Part shown: positions 14,909 to 22,746 of the stretch, one piece after another
Layout: every line of letters begins with the position of its first letter
Position numbering within the stretch: position 1 is the first letter of the stretch
NCBI RefSeq assembly: GCF_014650675.1
Contig: NZ_BMVK01000020.1
Coordinates: 108,435-172,434, forward strand
DNA: 64,000 nucleotides
Origin: Streptomyces anulatus
Lineage (GTDB): Bacteria > Actinomycetota > Actinomycetes > Streptomycetales > Streptomycetaceae
Direction: 5' to 3'
Program-made: the position numbers and the translations under genes
The notes under the pieces: model-generated
The model's input: the letters and a program-made list of their open reading frames with translations, nothing else
The model's database searches: none
What the model was told of the DNA's origin: nothing

Positions 14909-15793
14909 ATGGCTATCTTCCTCACCAAGGACAGCAAGGTCATCGTCCAGGGGATGACCGGCGCGACGGGCATGAAGCACACCAAGCTCATGCTCGCCGA
15001 CGGCACCAACATCGTCGGCGGCGTGAACCCGCGCAAGGCCGGCACGACCGTCGACTTCGACGGCACCGAGGTACCGGTCTTCGGCTCCGTCGCCGAGGCG
15101 ATGGAGAAGACCGGCGCGAACGTGTCCGTCCTCTTCGTGCCGCCGGCCTTCTCGAAGGCCGCCGTCGTCGAGGCGATCGACGCCGAGATCCCGCTCGCCG
15201 TCGTGATCACCGAGGGCATCGCCGTTCACGACTCGGCCGCCTTCTGGGCGTACGCCGGCGCGAAGGGCAACAAGACCCGGATCATCGGCCCGAACTGCCC
15301 GGGTCTCATCACCCCCGGCCAGTCCAACGCCGGCATCATCCCGGGCGACATCACCAAGCCCGGCCGCATCGGTCTCGTGTCCAAGTCCGGCACGCTGACC
15401 TACCAGATGATGTACGAGCTGCGTGACATCGGCTTCTCCTCCGCCGTCGGCATCGGTGGCGACCCGGTCATCGGCACCACGCACATCGACGCCCTCGCGG
15501 CGTTCGAGGCGGACCCGGAGACCGACCTCATCGTGATGATCGGCGAGATCGGCGGCGACGCCGAGGAGCGTGCCGCCGACTTCATCGCGAAGAACGTCAC
15601 CAAGCCGGTCGTCGGTTACGTCGCGGGCTTCACCGCCCCGGAGGGCAAGACCATGGGCCACGCCGGCGCCATCGTCTCCGGCTCCTCGGGCACCGCCCAG
15701 GCGAAGAAGGAGGCCCTCGAGGCCGCCGGCGTCAAGGTCGGCAAGACGCCGACCGAGACCGCCAAGCTGGCGCGCGAGATCCTCGGCGCCTGA
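14909..15793 (+). CDS. sucD: Succinyl-CoA synthetase alpha subunit
   Basis: The 294-residue alpha subunit, which binds CoA in an N-terminal Rossmann-like domain (VQGMTGATGMKH near 15-26) and carries the phosphohistidine His251 in the loop GHAGAIVSG. GPNCPG (about residue 130) and SKSGTLTYQ (about 155) are standard family signatures. Start ATG 14909 has AAGGAAGAGGGA upstream. It is cotranscribed with sucC and ended by the large hairpin 15823-15880. Confidence 0.97.
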   Translation: MAIFLTKDSKVIVQGMTGATGMKHTKLMLADGTNIVGGVNPRKAGTTVDFDGTEVPVFGSVAEAMEKTGANVSVLFVPPAFSKAAVVEAIDAEIPLAVVITEGIAVHDSAAFWAYAGAKGNKTRIIGPNCPGLITPGQSNAGIIPGDITKPGRIGLVSKSGTLTYQMMYELRDIGFSSAVGIGGDPVIGTTHIDALAAFEADPETDLIVMIGEIGGDAEERAADFIAKNVTKPVVGYVAGFTAPEGKTMGHAGAIVSGSSGTAQAKKEALEAAGVKVGKTPTETAKLAREILGA

Positions 15794-15822
15794 CGCAGGC
15801 AGTCGGGCAGCAGAGACACGCT

Positions 15823-15880
15823 GCGAACGGCGCGGGCCCGCACCCCTCCATCACAGGGGGTGCGGGCCCGCGCCGTTCGC
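15823..15880. terminator. 24-bp perfect hairpin between convergent sucD and the HTH-sigma gene
   Basis: A perfect 24-bp stem (15823-15846 with 15857-15880) and a 10-nt loop. It lies between two convergent stop codons, so it can terminate both transcripts. Confidence 0.92.
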
Positions 15881-15907
15881 GTAGGTGCCCGCCGTCCGGG
15901 CGACGGT

Positions 15908-17233
15908 TCACCGGAGCTGCGGAATCAGCCGTTCCGGCCCGTGCGCCAACTGCTCGCGCAGCGTCTTCTGGAGCTTCAGGTCCTGCGCGGTGAGCTTTTG
16001 CGGACCACCGCGGGGCGGTACGCCCCCGACCCGCTCGGCGGGGGAGATCGGCGGCTCGTAGTGGGTGGGCGCGGTGTGCAGGGTCAGTCCGGTCACGGCG
16101 ATGAGGAGCGCGACGCCCGCGACGGCGGCCCGGGTCCACAGCCTGGCCCTGTCCTCGCTGCCGGTGCGCACGGCACGGGCCGGCTGCGGTACGGGTACGT
16201 GCTCGGCGCGCGCGAGCCCGCCGAGCCGGTCGTGGAGCAGGGCCGACTGCTCGGCGGGCGTGGCGGCGGACGCCAGTTCGGGGAGCCGTTCGGCGACGGC
16301 GGCGCGGGCGGTCATCAGACGGCCCGCCGCCGCCGGGGTGCTGGCCTCCGTCTCGGCCGCGGTCTCCGGGAGGTCCAGGCCGACCCCGTCGTACAGGAGC
16401 AGCGTGCGGCGGTAGGCCGGGGGCAGGTCCAGCAGCGCGTCGAACAGCGCCCGCTTCCCCGGCTCCGTGGGCGGGGCGTCGGGGTGCCGGTGCGCGCGGC
16501 GCAGCCGGTGCCAGGGGGACATCGCGTACTCGTACGCCGCGGCGCGCACCCAGCCGGCCGGGTCCCGGTCGACGGCCACCTCGGGCCAGCGGTGCCAGGC
16601 CAGTTGGAAGGCGCGCTCGACGGACTCGCGGGCCAGGGCCCGGCGGCCGGTCAGCAGATAGGCCTGCCGGACGAGGCCGGGGGCGGTGCGGGCGTACAGC
16701 TCGTCGAACGCCTCGGCGGGTGAGAGGCGCCGCTCGCCGACCGCCTCTGCCTCCGTATCGGTGCCGGTGTTCCTGTCCGCGTCGGTGGCCGCCTCCGGCA
16801 CCACCATCATCGCCTTCACCTCCGGAGCGGCTTCCGGAAAGGCTTCAGGAGCGGGCTCGGGAGCGGGCTCGGAGGTGGGCTCGGCGGAGGGTACCGGGGT
16901 GGGTTCCGCAGCGGCTTCCGCAGCGGCTTCCGCAGCGGATCCCGGGACGGCTTCCGGAGCCGTCGGCACCGGAGTCGGACCCGTCATCGCCGCCGCCGGT
17001 GCCGTCGTGGCGAGAGCCTCCGGTTCGGGGGCGATGAGCTTCGCGTACAGCGCGCGCTTGCGTCCGCGCGGGCTCGTGCGCCCCGTCTCCCAGGAGCGCA
17101 CCGTGGCGCGCGTGACGCCGACGGCCGCCGCCACCTGCTCCTCGCTCAGCGATTTCGCCTCGCGCAGTCTGCGGCGCTCCTTGGGGGAGGGCAGCTGCGG
17201 CGCGGCGGCCTCGTCGGTCGTGCTCCGGGTCAT
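15908..17233 (-). CDS. HTH / sigma-factor-like / transmembrane fusion protein
   Basis: A 441-residue protein with an unusual layout. An XRE-type helix-turn-helix lies at 20-62 (SEEQVAAAVGVTRATVRSWE). An Ala/Pro/Glu-rich linker (68-150) follows, then a sigma-70 region-2-like segment at about 174-235 (ARTAPGLVRQAYLLTG, AFQLAWHRWPEV) and a region-4-like segment at about 262-310 (LLDLPPAYRRTLLLYDGVGL). One transmembrane helix at 367-386 precedes a 55-residue tail. Read as a regulator tethered to the membrane, it would expose both DNA-binding parts to the cytoplasm. The ATG at 17233 lies upstream of the HTH; the longer antisense frame above it is not coding. It is divergent from perM. Confidence 0.78.
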   Translation of the reverse strand: MTRSTTDEAAAPQLPSPKERRRLREAKSLSEEQVAAAVGVTRATVRSWETGRTSPRGRKRALYAKLIAPEPEALATTAPAAAMTGPTPVPTAPEAVPGSAAEAAAEAAAEPTPVPSAEPTSEPAPEPAPEAFPEAAPEVKAMMVVPEAATDADRNTGTDTEAEAVGERRLSPAEAFDELYARTAPGLVRQAYLLTGRRALARESVERAFQLAWHRWPEVAVDRDPAGWVRAAAYEYAMSPWHRLRRAHRHPDAPPTEPGKRALFDALLDLPPAYRRTLLLYDGVGLDLPETAAETEASTPAAAGRLMTARAAVAERLPELASAATPAEQSALLHDRLGGLARAEHVPVPQPARAVRTGSEDRARLWTRAAVAGVALLIAVTGLTLHTAPTHYEPPISPAERVGGVPPRGGPQKLTAQDLKLQKTLREQLAHGPERLIPQLR

Positions 17234-17341
17234 GGTCGACCCCCGGCAGCGCCGCACTGAGTAGAAAAGTACATAAACGTATATTGGGCGACACAACGGC
17301 TGTTCGCGCGTTACGCGAAATAAGCGCGTGTCGTTGGCAGC

Positions 17342-19171
17342 ATGGGCCGCGTGACCCAAATGACGCAACGCAGCCCGAAGGCGACGGCCGAGCGGAACCG
17401 TACCCTCGACCTGGCCTCCGCCCTGGTGCGGGGAGTCGTCGCCGCCGGGCTCGGCCTCGGGGCGTTGACGGTGCTGGTCATGGTGGTGTGGATCAGCTCC
17501 CCGTACCCCGACAGCGGGCCGGGCGGGGTGCTGCGCGCGGCGGCCGGGGTCTGGCTGCTGGCGCACGGCGCCGGGCTCGTGCGGCCCGACACCCTGAGTG
17601 GTGTTCCCGCCCCCGTCTCCCTGGTGCCGCTGCTGCTCGTGCTGGGTCCGGTCTGGCTGGCGCACCGCGCGGCGCGCGATGCGGCGGAGCCGGAGGAGGG
17701 GCGGCCCGGGCCTTCGCGGGCGGGCGCGTTCTGCGCGGTGACCGCGGGATACCTGCTGGTCGTGGCGGGTGCGGCGGCCTGCGCGCGGGGCGGCTCGCTG
17801 CGCCCGGACCCGGACACGCTGGTGTTCCCGGTGGCGCTGGTGGTGGCCGGTGCGGCGGCGGCCGGGGTGTGGACGGCGGCCGGGCGGCCGTTCGGACCCC
17901 TGCCGTCCTGGTCGCCCCTGGTACTCCAGGAGGCGATCGCGCGGACGCTCTTCCGCGACCGGGCCGAGGCGGCGTGCCGGTCGGCCGCGGCGGGCGTGAC
18001 GGTGCTGCTCGGGGGCGGTGCGCTGCTGGTCGCGGTGGCGCTCGGCCGGAACGCGGAGGCGGCGCAGGACGCGTTCCTGGGGCTCGCGGGCGACTGGTCG
18101 GGGCGGTTCGCCGTGCTCCTGCTGGCCGCCTCGCTCGTGCCCAACGCCGCACTGTGGGGAGCGGCGTACGGGCTCGGGCCCGGCTTCTCGCTCGGTACGG
18201 GAGCCACCGCCACCCCGTTGGGCCTCGAAGGGACTCCGGCGGTGCCCCACTTCCCCCTGCTGGCGGCCGTGCCGGACCAGGGTCCGGGCTCCCTGCTGAA
18301 CGGGGCGGCCCTGGCGGTGCCGGTGGCGGCCGCGCTGGCGGTCGCCTGGTTCACCGCCCGCAGGGCCGCGCCCGCCGACGCGCCCCGCGCTCAGGCGTGG
18401 AGCACGCGCGAGACGGTACGGGTGACCCTGCTCGCCGCGTTGGGGTGCTCGGCCGGGACGGCACTGCTCACGGCGGTGGCCGGTGGGCCGCTCGGCACCG
18501 GGGCGCTGAGGGAGTTCGGCCCGGTGTGGTGGCTGGCCGGTCCGGCGGCGCTGGCGTGGACCGCGGGGATCGGCGTACCGGCGGCGCTGTTGCTGCGCCT
18601 GTGGCGACTGCGTACCCCGGGCTGGGCCTGGCGCAGGGACGTACCGGAAGCCGATGAGCCCCCGGCGACGGCGACGGCGAGGGCGAGGGCGAGGGCGGCA
18701 GCGACGACGGCGGCGGCGGTCGAGGCGGAGGCCGGGGAGAAGGCGGAGGCGGAGGCCGTCATCGGACGTCGGCGCCGCTGGTGGGCGCCGTGGCGTGGGC
18801 GGGGCGGGGCGGCCGGCGATGCGGCGCCGGGCGGTACCCCGGCACCGGCGGCTTCCTCCGTTCCGGCCCCCGGGACGGCCCCCGACGCGGCCCCCGGCGC
18901 TCCGGTCGGCGCGGTCGGCCCGGGGGCGGGACGCGGCGACGCGGGGTTCGAGCCGTACGACTTCCTGCCGACCGACCCGTGGCACGAGAAAGACTTCAGG
19001 GAGGCCCGTTGGGCCTCCCTGAAGCGGGGTTCCGGCGGACTGATGGCCGACTTCCCTGCCGATCCCGCCGATCCCGTCGGTCCTGCTGGTCCTACCGGTT
19101 TCGCTGATTCCGCCGATTTCGCCGCGGGCCGCCCCGCGTCGGATCCGGACCGCCCGGGACCTACTCCTTGA
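17342..19171 (+). CDS. perM: PerM/DUF6350 cell-division membrane protein
   Basis: A 609-residue polytopic membrane protein with about ten hydrophobic helices up to residue 430, followed by a long Ala/Glu/Arg- then Pro/Ala-rich cytoplasmic tail. The membrane part (RTLDLASALVRGVVAAGLG at the start, WISSPYPDSGPGG near 56) matches the DUF6350 family; Mycobacterium PerM stabilises divisome proteins such as FtsB under stress. The N-terminus is uncertain: ATG 17342, GTG 17351 and ATG 17360 are in frame and none has a good SD. A perfect 14-bp hairpin lies within the coding region near its 3' end. The last 11 bases overlap the convergent gene 19161-20141. Confidence 0.8.
   Translation: MGRVTQMTQRSPKATAERNRTLDLASALVRGVVAAGLGLGALTVLVMVVWISSPYPDSGPGGVLRAAAGVWLLAHGAGLVRPDTLSGVPAPVSLVPLLLVLGPVWLAHRAARDAAEPEEGRPGPSRAGAFCAVTAGYLLVVAGAAACARGGSLRPDPDTLVFPVALVVAGAAAAGVWTAAGRPFGPLPSWSPLVLQEAIARTLFRDRAEAACRSAAAGVTVLLGGGALLVAVALGRNAEAAQDAFLGLAGDWSGRFAVLLLAASLVPNAALWGAAYGLGPGFSLGTGATATPLGLEGTPAVPHFPLLAAVPDQGPGSLLNGAALAVPVAAALAVAWFTARRAAPADAPRAQAWSTRETVRVTLLAALGCSAGTALLTAVAGGPLGTGALREFGPVWWLAGPAALAWTAGIGVPAALLLRLWRLRTPGWAWRRDVPEADEPPATATARARARAAATTAAAVEAEAGEKAEAEAVIGRRRRWWAPWRGRGGAAGDAAPGGTPAPAASSVPAPGTAPDAAPGAPVGAVGPGAGRGDAGFEPYDFLPTDPWHEKDFREARWASLKRGSGGLMADFPADPADPVGPAGPTGFADSADFAAGRPASDPDRPGPTP
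18994..19024. terminator. Perfect hairpin inside the perM 3' coding region
   Basis: A 14-bp perfect stem, arm CTTCAGGGAGGCCC (18994-19007) with 19011-19024, and a 3-nt loop. It is within perM but 137 bp past the stop of the convergent minus gene ending at 19161, where a terminator for that gene would be expected. Confidence 0.55.
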
Positions 19172-20141
19172 CGCCGAAGAACGGTTCCAGCGGCTTCGGC
19201 AGCTGGTCGTTGCAGGCGAGCTGGCCGGTCTTGGTCAGGGCGTCGTTCACGCAGGTGTAGTAGTCGCGGTAGACGAGCTGCACGGTGAACGTGGTCGCCA
19301 CGATGAGCAGCGCCAGCAGGGCGGTCACCAGGCCGCTCACCGCCGCCGTGGTCTGCTGCCTGCTGCTGATGTTCTGCGGCGCGGCGGGCGTGGGTGCGGC
19401 GGGAGGGGCCCCGGAGACGTCGGCCGCCGTGGCTCCCGTGCCGGTCCCGGTCGTGGCCCCGGCCGCATCCGTGCCGTCCCCTGCCGGGCGGTCCGTCGCG
19501 GAGGCGCTCTTCAGCGGGGTGCGGAGCGCGCTGATCGCCCAGTACGTCGAGAGCGCGCCCAGCAGCAGGGCGAGCTCCGAGAGGTCGAAGAGGGCGAAGA
19601 AGAAGGCCCACATACCGCCGAGCACCGCGTAGCGGGCACGCCGCTGCGCGGGGTCGGTGGGGTCCCAGCGCATGCCGCCCGGACGTTCGGTTCCGCCCTT
19701 GCCTCCCGGGCCCGAGCCGTTCCCGCCGGAACGGCCGCCGAAGCCGCCGTTGCCCCGGCCGGGCTGTTTGCTGCTCCACTGGCTGCCCCACGACGGGCGG
19801 TCCCCTGAGGAGTTGTTCCCGTCGGACCCGCCGTCCCCGTCCGACCCCTCCGACCCATTGGGGCGGCGCGGCTGCCACGGCTGATCCGGACGGTCCGCGG
19901 GCGGCGCGGCGAACGGGTTGTCCTCCTGGGGCTTCCCGGCGGAGCCGGGGACCGGTGCGGATCCCGAGGGGGAATCCGGCGAGGACGGACCCTGGGGCGA
20001 GGAATCGGAGGAGGAGGGGCCCGGGGACGAGGAGCCGGGCGAGGGGGAGTCCGGCGAAGAGGACTGGCGTTCCCGCATCAGCGGAGCGGACCGCTCGGGC
20101 AGGGGGAGGCGGAAGTCGGTGCGACGGCGTCGGTCCGGCAT
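19161..20141 (-). CDS. Membrane protein with disordered Ser/Pro/Gly-rich N-terminus
   Basis: A 326-residue protein of unknown function. Residues 1-160 are low-complexity and hydrophilic (Ser/Pro/Asp, then Gly/Asn-rich). Two hydrophobic stretches follow, a helical pair at about 180-215 (GGMWAFFFALFDLSELALLLGA as its core) and one at about 262-285, then a short extracytoplasmic-looking tail with two Cys (YYTCVNDALTKTGQLACNDQ). The first ATG, 20141, is used with a modest SD (GGGGAAG); ATG 20078 is an alternative. It converges on perM with an 11-bp overlap. I do not recognise the family and suggest no function. Confidence 0.7.
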   Translation of the reverse strand: MPDRRRRTDFRLPLPERSAPLMRERQSSSPDSPSPGSSSPGPSSSDSSPQGPSSPDSPSGSAPVPGSAGKPQEDNPFAAPPADRPDQPWQPRRPNGSEGSDGDGGSDGNNSSGDRPSWGSQWSSKQPGRGNGGFGGRSGGNGSGPGGKGGTERPGGMRWDPTDPAQRRARYAVLGGMWAFFFALFDLSELALLLGALSTYWAISALRTPLKSASATDRPAGDGTDAAGATTGTGTGATAADVSGAPPAAPTPAAPQNISSRQQTTAAVSGLVTALLALLIVATTFTVQLVYRDYYTCVNDALTKTGQLACNDQLPKPLEPFFGVKE

Positions 20142-20402
20142 GTGGTGAACGTCTTCCCCATCTCGTCATGTCCGCCCGTAGGACGGTTCGTCCGCCCGGT
20201 GGACGGCTCGCTGTCCCCTGACGCTACCTCCCGGTCACGCCCCCGTCCCGTGGGGGCCGTCGGGTGTGCCGGTATCGTTGCTGACGGTCGGCCCGTTCGT
20301 AGGGTTCCCCGTATCGGGCGAAGCGATACTTTCGTACGACCCTACAAAGAGCATGCCGCACCTGCGTCATCATGCGGTCATCACGTGAGAAAGGGCCCCG
20401 AC

Positions 20403-21059
20403 GTGGCCTCCCCGCCCCCCTCCGTCCCTCCTGCCCGGCTGGTCGTGCTGGTCTCCGGATCCGGTACGAATCTCCAGGCGCTGCTCGACGCCATCGGCGA
20501 CGACCCGGCGGCGTACGGGGCGCGGATCGTCGCCGTCGGCGCGGACCGCGACGGGACCGGTGGCGTGGAGCGCGCGGAGCGGGCCGGAATCCCCACGTTC
20601 GTGTGCAAGCTCAAGGACCACGCGACCCGCGCCGCATGGGACGAGGCGCTCGCCGCGCAGGTCGCCGCGCACCGCCCGGACCTCGTCGTCTCCGCCGGTT
20701 TCATGAAGATCGTCGGCCCGGCGTTCCTCGCCGCGTTCGGCGGCCGGACCGTCAACACCCACCCCGCCCTGCTGCCCAGCTTTCCCGGTGCCCACGGAGT
20801 GCGTGACGCACTCGCGTACGGCGTGAAGGTCACCGGCTGCACCGTCCACTTCGTCGACGACGGCGTCGACACCGGTCCGATCATCGCGCAGGGCGTGGTC
20901 GAGGTGACCGAGGAGGACACCCCGGAGGGTGAAGCCGCCCTCCACGAACGGATCAAGGAAGTCGAGCGCTCGCTGCTCGTCGAGGCCGTGGGGCGGATCG
21001 CCCGTGACGGTCATCGCATTGAGGGACGAAAGGTTCATCTCGGTCATGTCGGTGAATAA
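20403..21059 (+). CDS. purN: Phosphoribosylglycinamide formyltransferase 1
   Basis: A 218-residue GAR transformylase, which moves the formyl group from 10-formyl-THF to GAR in purine synthesis. It has the phosphate-binding loop SGSGTNLQ (18-25), the folate loop THPALLPSFPG and the catalytic triad N118, H120 and D156 (E. coli N106/H108/D144). The GTG at 20403 has GAAAGGG upstream; the frame runs far upstream but without an SD. The 3' end overlaps purH by 14 bp, so the two are coupled. An imperfect inverted pair GTAGGGT/ACCCTAC (20299-20305, 20339-20345) lies upstream and could be an operator. Confidence 0.95.
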   Translation: MASPPPSVPPARLVVLVSGSGTNLQALLDAIGDDPAAYGARIVAVGADRDGTGGVERAERAGIPTFVCKLKDHATRAAWDEALAAQVAAHRPDLVVSAGFMKIVGPAFLAAFGGRTVNTHPALLPSFPGAHGVRDALAYGVKVTGCTVHFVDDGVDTGPIIAQGVVEVTEEDTPEGEAALHERIKEVERSLLVEAVGRIARDGHRIEGRKVHLGHVGE

Positions 21060-22599
21060 GCCCATCCGCCGCGCCCTGGTCAGTGTCTACGACAAGACGG
21101 GGCTCGAAGACCTCGCCCGCGGTCTGCACGAGGCGGGCGTCGAACTCGTCTCCACCGGCTCCACCGCCGGGAAGATCGCCGCCGCCGGAGTCCCGGTCAC
21201 CAAGGTCGAGGAGCTCACCGGCTTCCCCGAGTGCCTGGACGGCCGCGTCAAGACGCTGCACCCCCGCGTCCACGCCGGCATCCTCGCCGACCTCCGTCTC
21301 GACGCCCACCGCGAGCAGCTCGCCGAGCTCGGCGTCGAGCCCTTCGACCTGGTCGTGGTGAACCTCTACCCGTTCAAGGCGACGGTCGCCTCGGGCGCCT
21401 CCGACGACGAGTGCGTCGAGCAGATCGACATCGGCGGCCCCTCGATGGTCCGCGCCGCCGCCAAGAACCACCCGTCGGTCGCCGTCGTCACCAGCCCCGA
21501 GCGGTACGCCGACGTCCTCGCCGCGGTCAAGGCGGGCGGCTTCGACCTCACCGCCCGCAAGCGGCTCGCCGCCGAGGCCTTCCAGCACACCGCCGCCTAC
21601 GACGTCGCCGTCGCCTCCTGGTTCGCGGCCGACTACGCGGCCGACGGCGACTCGGGCCTCCCCGAGTTCCTCGGCGACACCTTCACGCGCAAGAACGTCC
21701 TGCGCTACGGCGAGAACCCGCACCAGCCCGCCGCGCTCTACACCTCCGGCGAGGGCGGTCTCGCCGAGGCCGAGCAGCTGCACGGCAAGGAGATGTCCTT
21801 CAACAACTACACGGACACCGACGCCGCCCGCCGCGCCGCCTACGACCACGCCGAGCCCTGCGTCGCGATCATCAAGCACGCCAACCCGTGCGGCATCGCC
21901 ATCGCCGACGACGTCGCGACCGCGCACCGCAACGCGCACGCCTGCGACCCGCTCTCCGCGTTCGGCGGCGTCATCGCCGTCAACCGCCCGGTGACCGTGG
22001 AGATGGCCGAGCAGGTCGCGGAGATCTTCACCGAGGTCATCGTCGCCCCGGCGTACGAGGACGGCGCCGTCGAGGTGCTGGCCCGCAAGAAGAACATCCG
22101 CGTGCTGCGCGCCCCCGAGGCCCCGGCCTCCGCGTTCGAGGTCAAGCCGATCGACGGCGGCGCGCTGCTCCAGGTCGCCGACCGTCTCCAGGCCGAGGGC
22201 GACGACCCGGCCAACTGGACGCTCGCCACCGGCGATGCGCTCTCCGAGGCCGAACTGAAGGAGCTGGCCTTCGCCTGGAAGGCGAGCCGCGCCGTCAAGT
22301 CCAACGCGATCCTCCTCGCCAAGGACGGCGCGTCGGTCGGCGTCGGCATGGGCCAGGTCAACCGGGTCGACTCCGCGAAGCTCGCCGTCGAGCGGGCCGG
22401 CGAGGAGCGGGCGCGCGGGGCGTACGCCGCCTCCGACGCCTTCTTCCCGTTCCCCGACGGCCTGGAGATCCTCACGGCCGCCGGCGTCAAGGCCGTCGTC
22501 CAGCCCGGTGGGTCCGTCCGCGACGAGCTGGTGATCGAGGCCGCGAAGAAGGCAGGCGTGACCATGTACTTCACGGGCACGCGCCACTTCTTCCACTGA
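21046..22599 (+). CDS. purH: Bifunctional AICAR formyltransferase / IMP cyclohydrolase
   Basis: A 517-residue enzyme of the last two purine steps: formylation of AICAR to FAICAR and closure to IMP. The N-terminal IMP cyclohydrolase domain (about 1-195) begins RRALVSVYDKTGL with the phosphate site STGSTAGKI. The C-terminal transformylase domain holds RYGENPHQ, the catalytic Lys-His pair in IIKHANPCG, FGGVIAVN and SNAI. Length is normal. ATG 21046 lies within the purN 3' end and uses the SD AAAGG. 10-formyl-THF for both purN and purH can come from FolD, encoded 2.6 kb downstream. Confidence 0.97.
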   Translation: MSVNKPIRRALVSVYDKTGLEDLARGLHEAGVELVSTGSTAGKIAAAGVPVTKVEELTGFPECLDGRVKTLHPRVHAGILADLRLDAHREQLAELGVEPFDLVVVNLYPFKATVASGASDDECVEQIDIGGPSMVRAAAKNHPSVAVVTSPERYADVLAAVKAGGFDLTARKRLAAEAFQHTAAYDVAVASWFAADYAADGDSGLPEFLGDTFTRKNVLRYGENPHQPAALYTSGEGGLAEAEQLHGKEMSFNNYTDTDAARRAAYDHAEPCVAIIKHANPCGIAIADDVATAHRNAHACDPLSAFGGVIAVNRPVTVEMAEQVAEIFTEVIVAPAYEDGAVEVLARKKNIRVLRAPEAPASAFEVKPIDGGALLQVADRLQAEGDDPANWTLATGDALSEAELKELAFAWKASRAVKSNAILLAKDGASVGVGMGQVNRVDSAKLAVERAGEERARGAYAASDAFFPFPDGLEILTAAGVKAVVQPGGSVRDELVIEAAKKAGVTMYFTGTRHFFH

Positions 22600-22634
22600 C
22601 CGGCACCTCTTCCACCGGCCTCCAGCGACCGGAC

Positions 22635-22668
22635 CCGAGGCCGCACCCCGACACGGGTGCGGCCTCGG
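22635..22668. terminator. Terminator after purH
   Basis: A perfect stem of 14 bp, arm CCGAGGCCGCACCC (22635-22648) with 22655-22668, and a 6-nt loop. Its core GGCCGCACCC/GGGTGCGGCC recurs at 24298-24336 on the other side of the next gene. Confidence 0.88.
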
Positions 22669-22746
22669 CCGTGTCCGTCGTACGGAATCGGCTCGCCGCT
22701 CTGTTCTAATGAACGGCCGTGGAAATCCCTAGCGGGGGCAGTCACC

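Noticed and set aside
17234..18985. A 584-codon upstream extension of the HTH-sigma gene on minus
   Set aside because: It is antisense to perM and low-complexity, while the ATG at 17233 lies just before the HTH.
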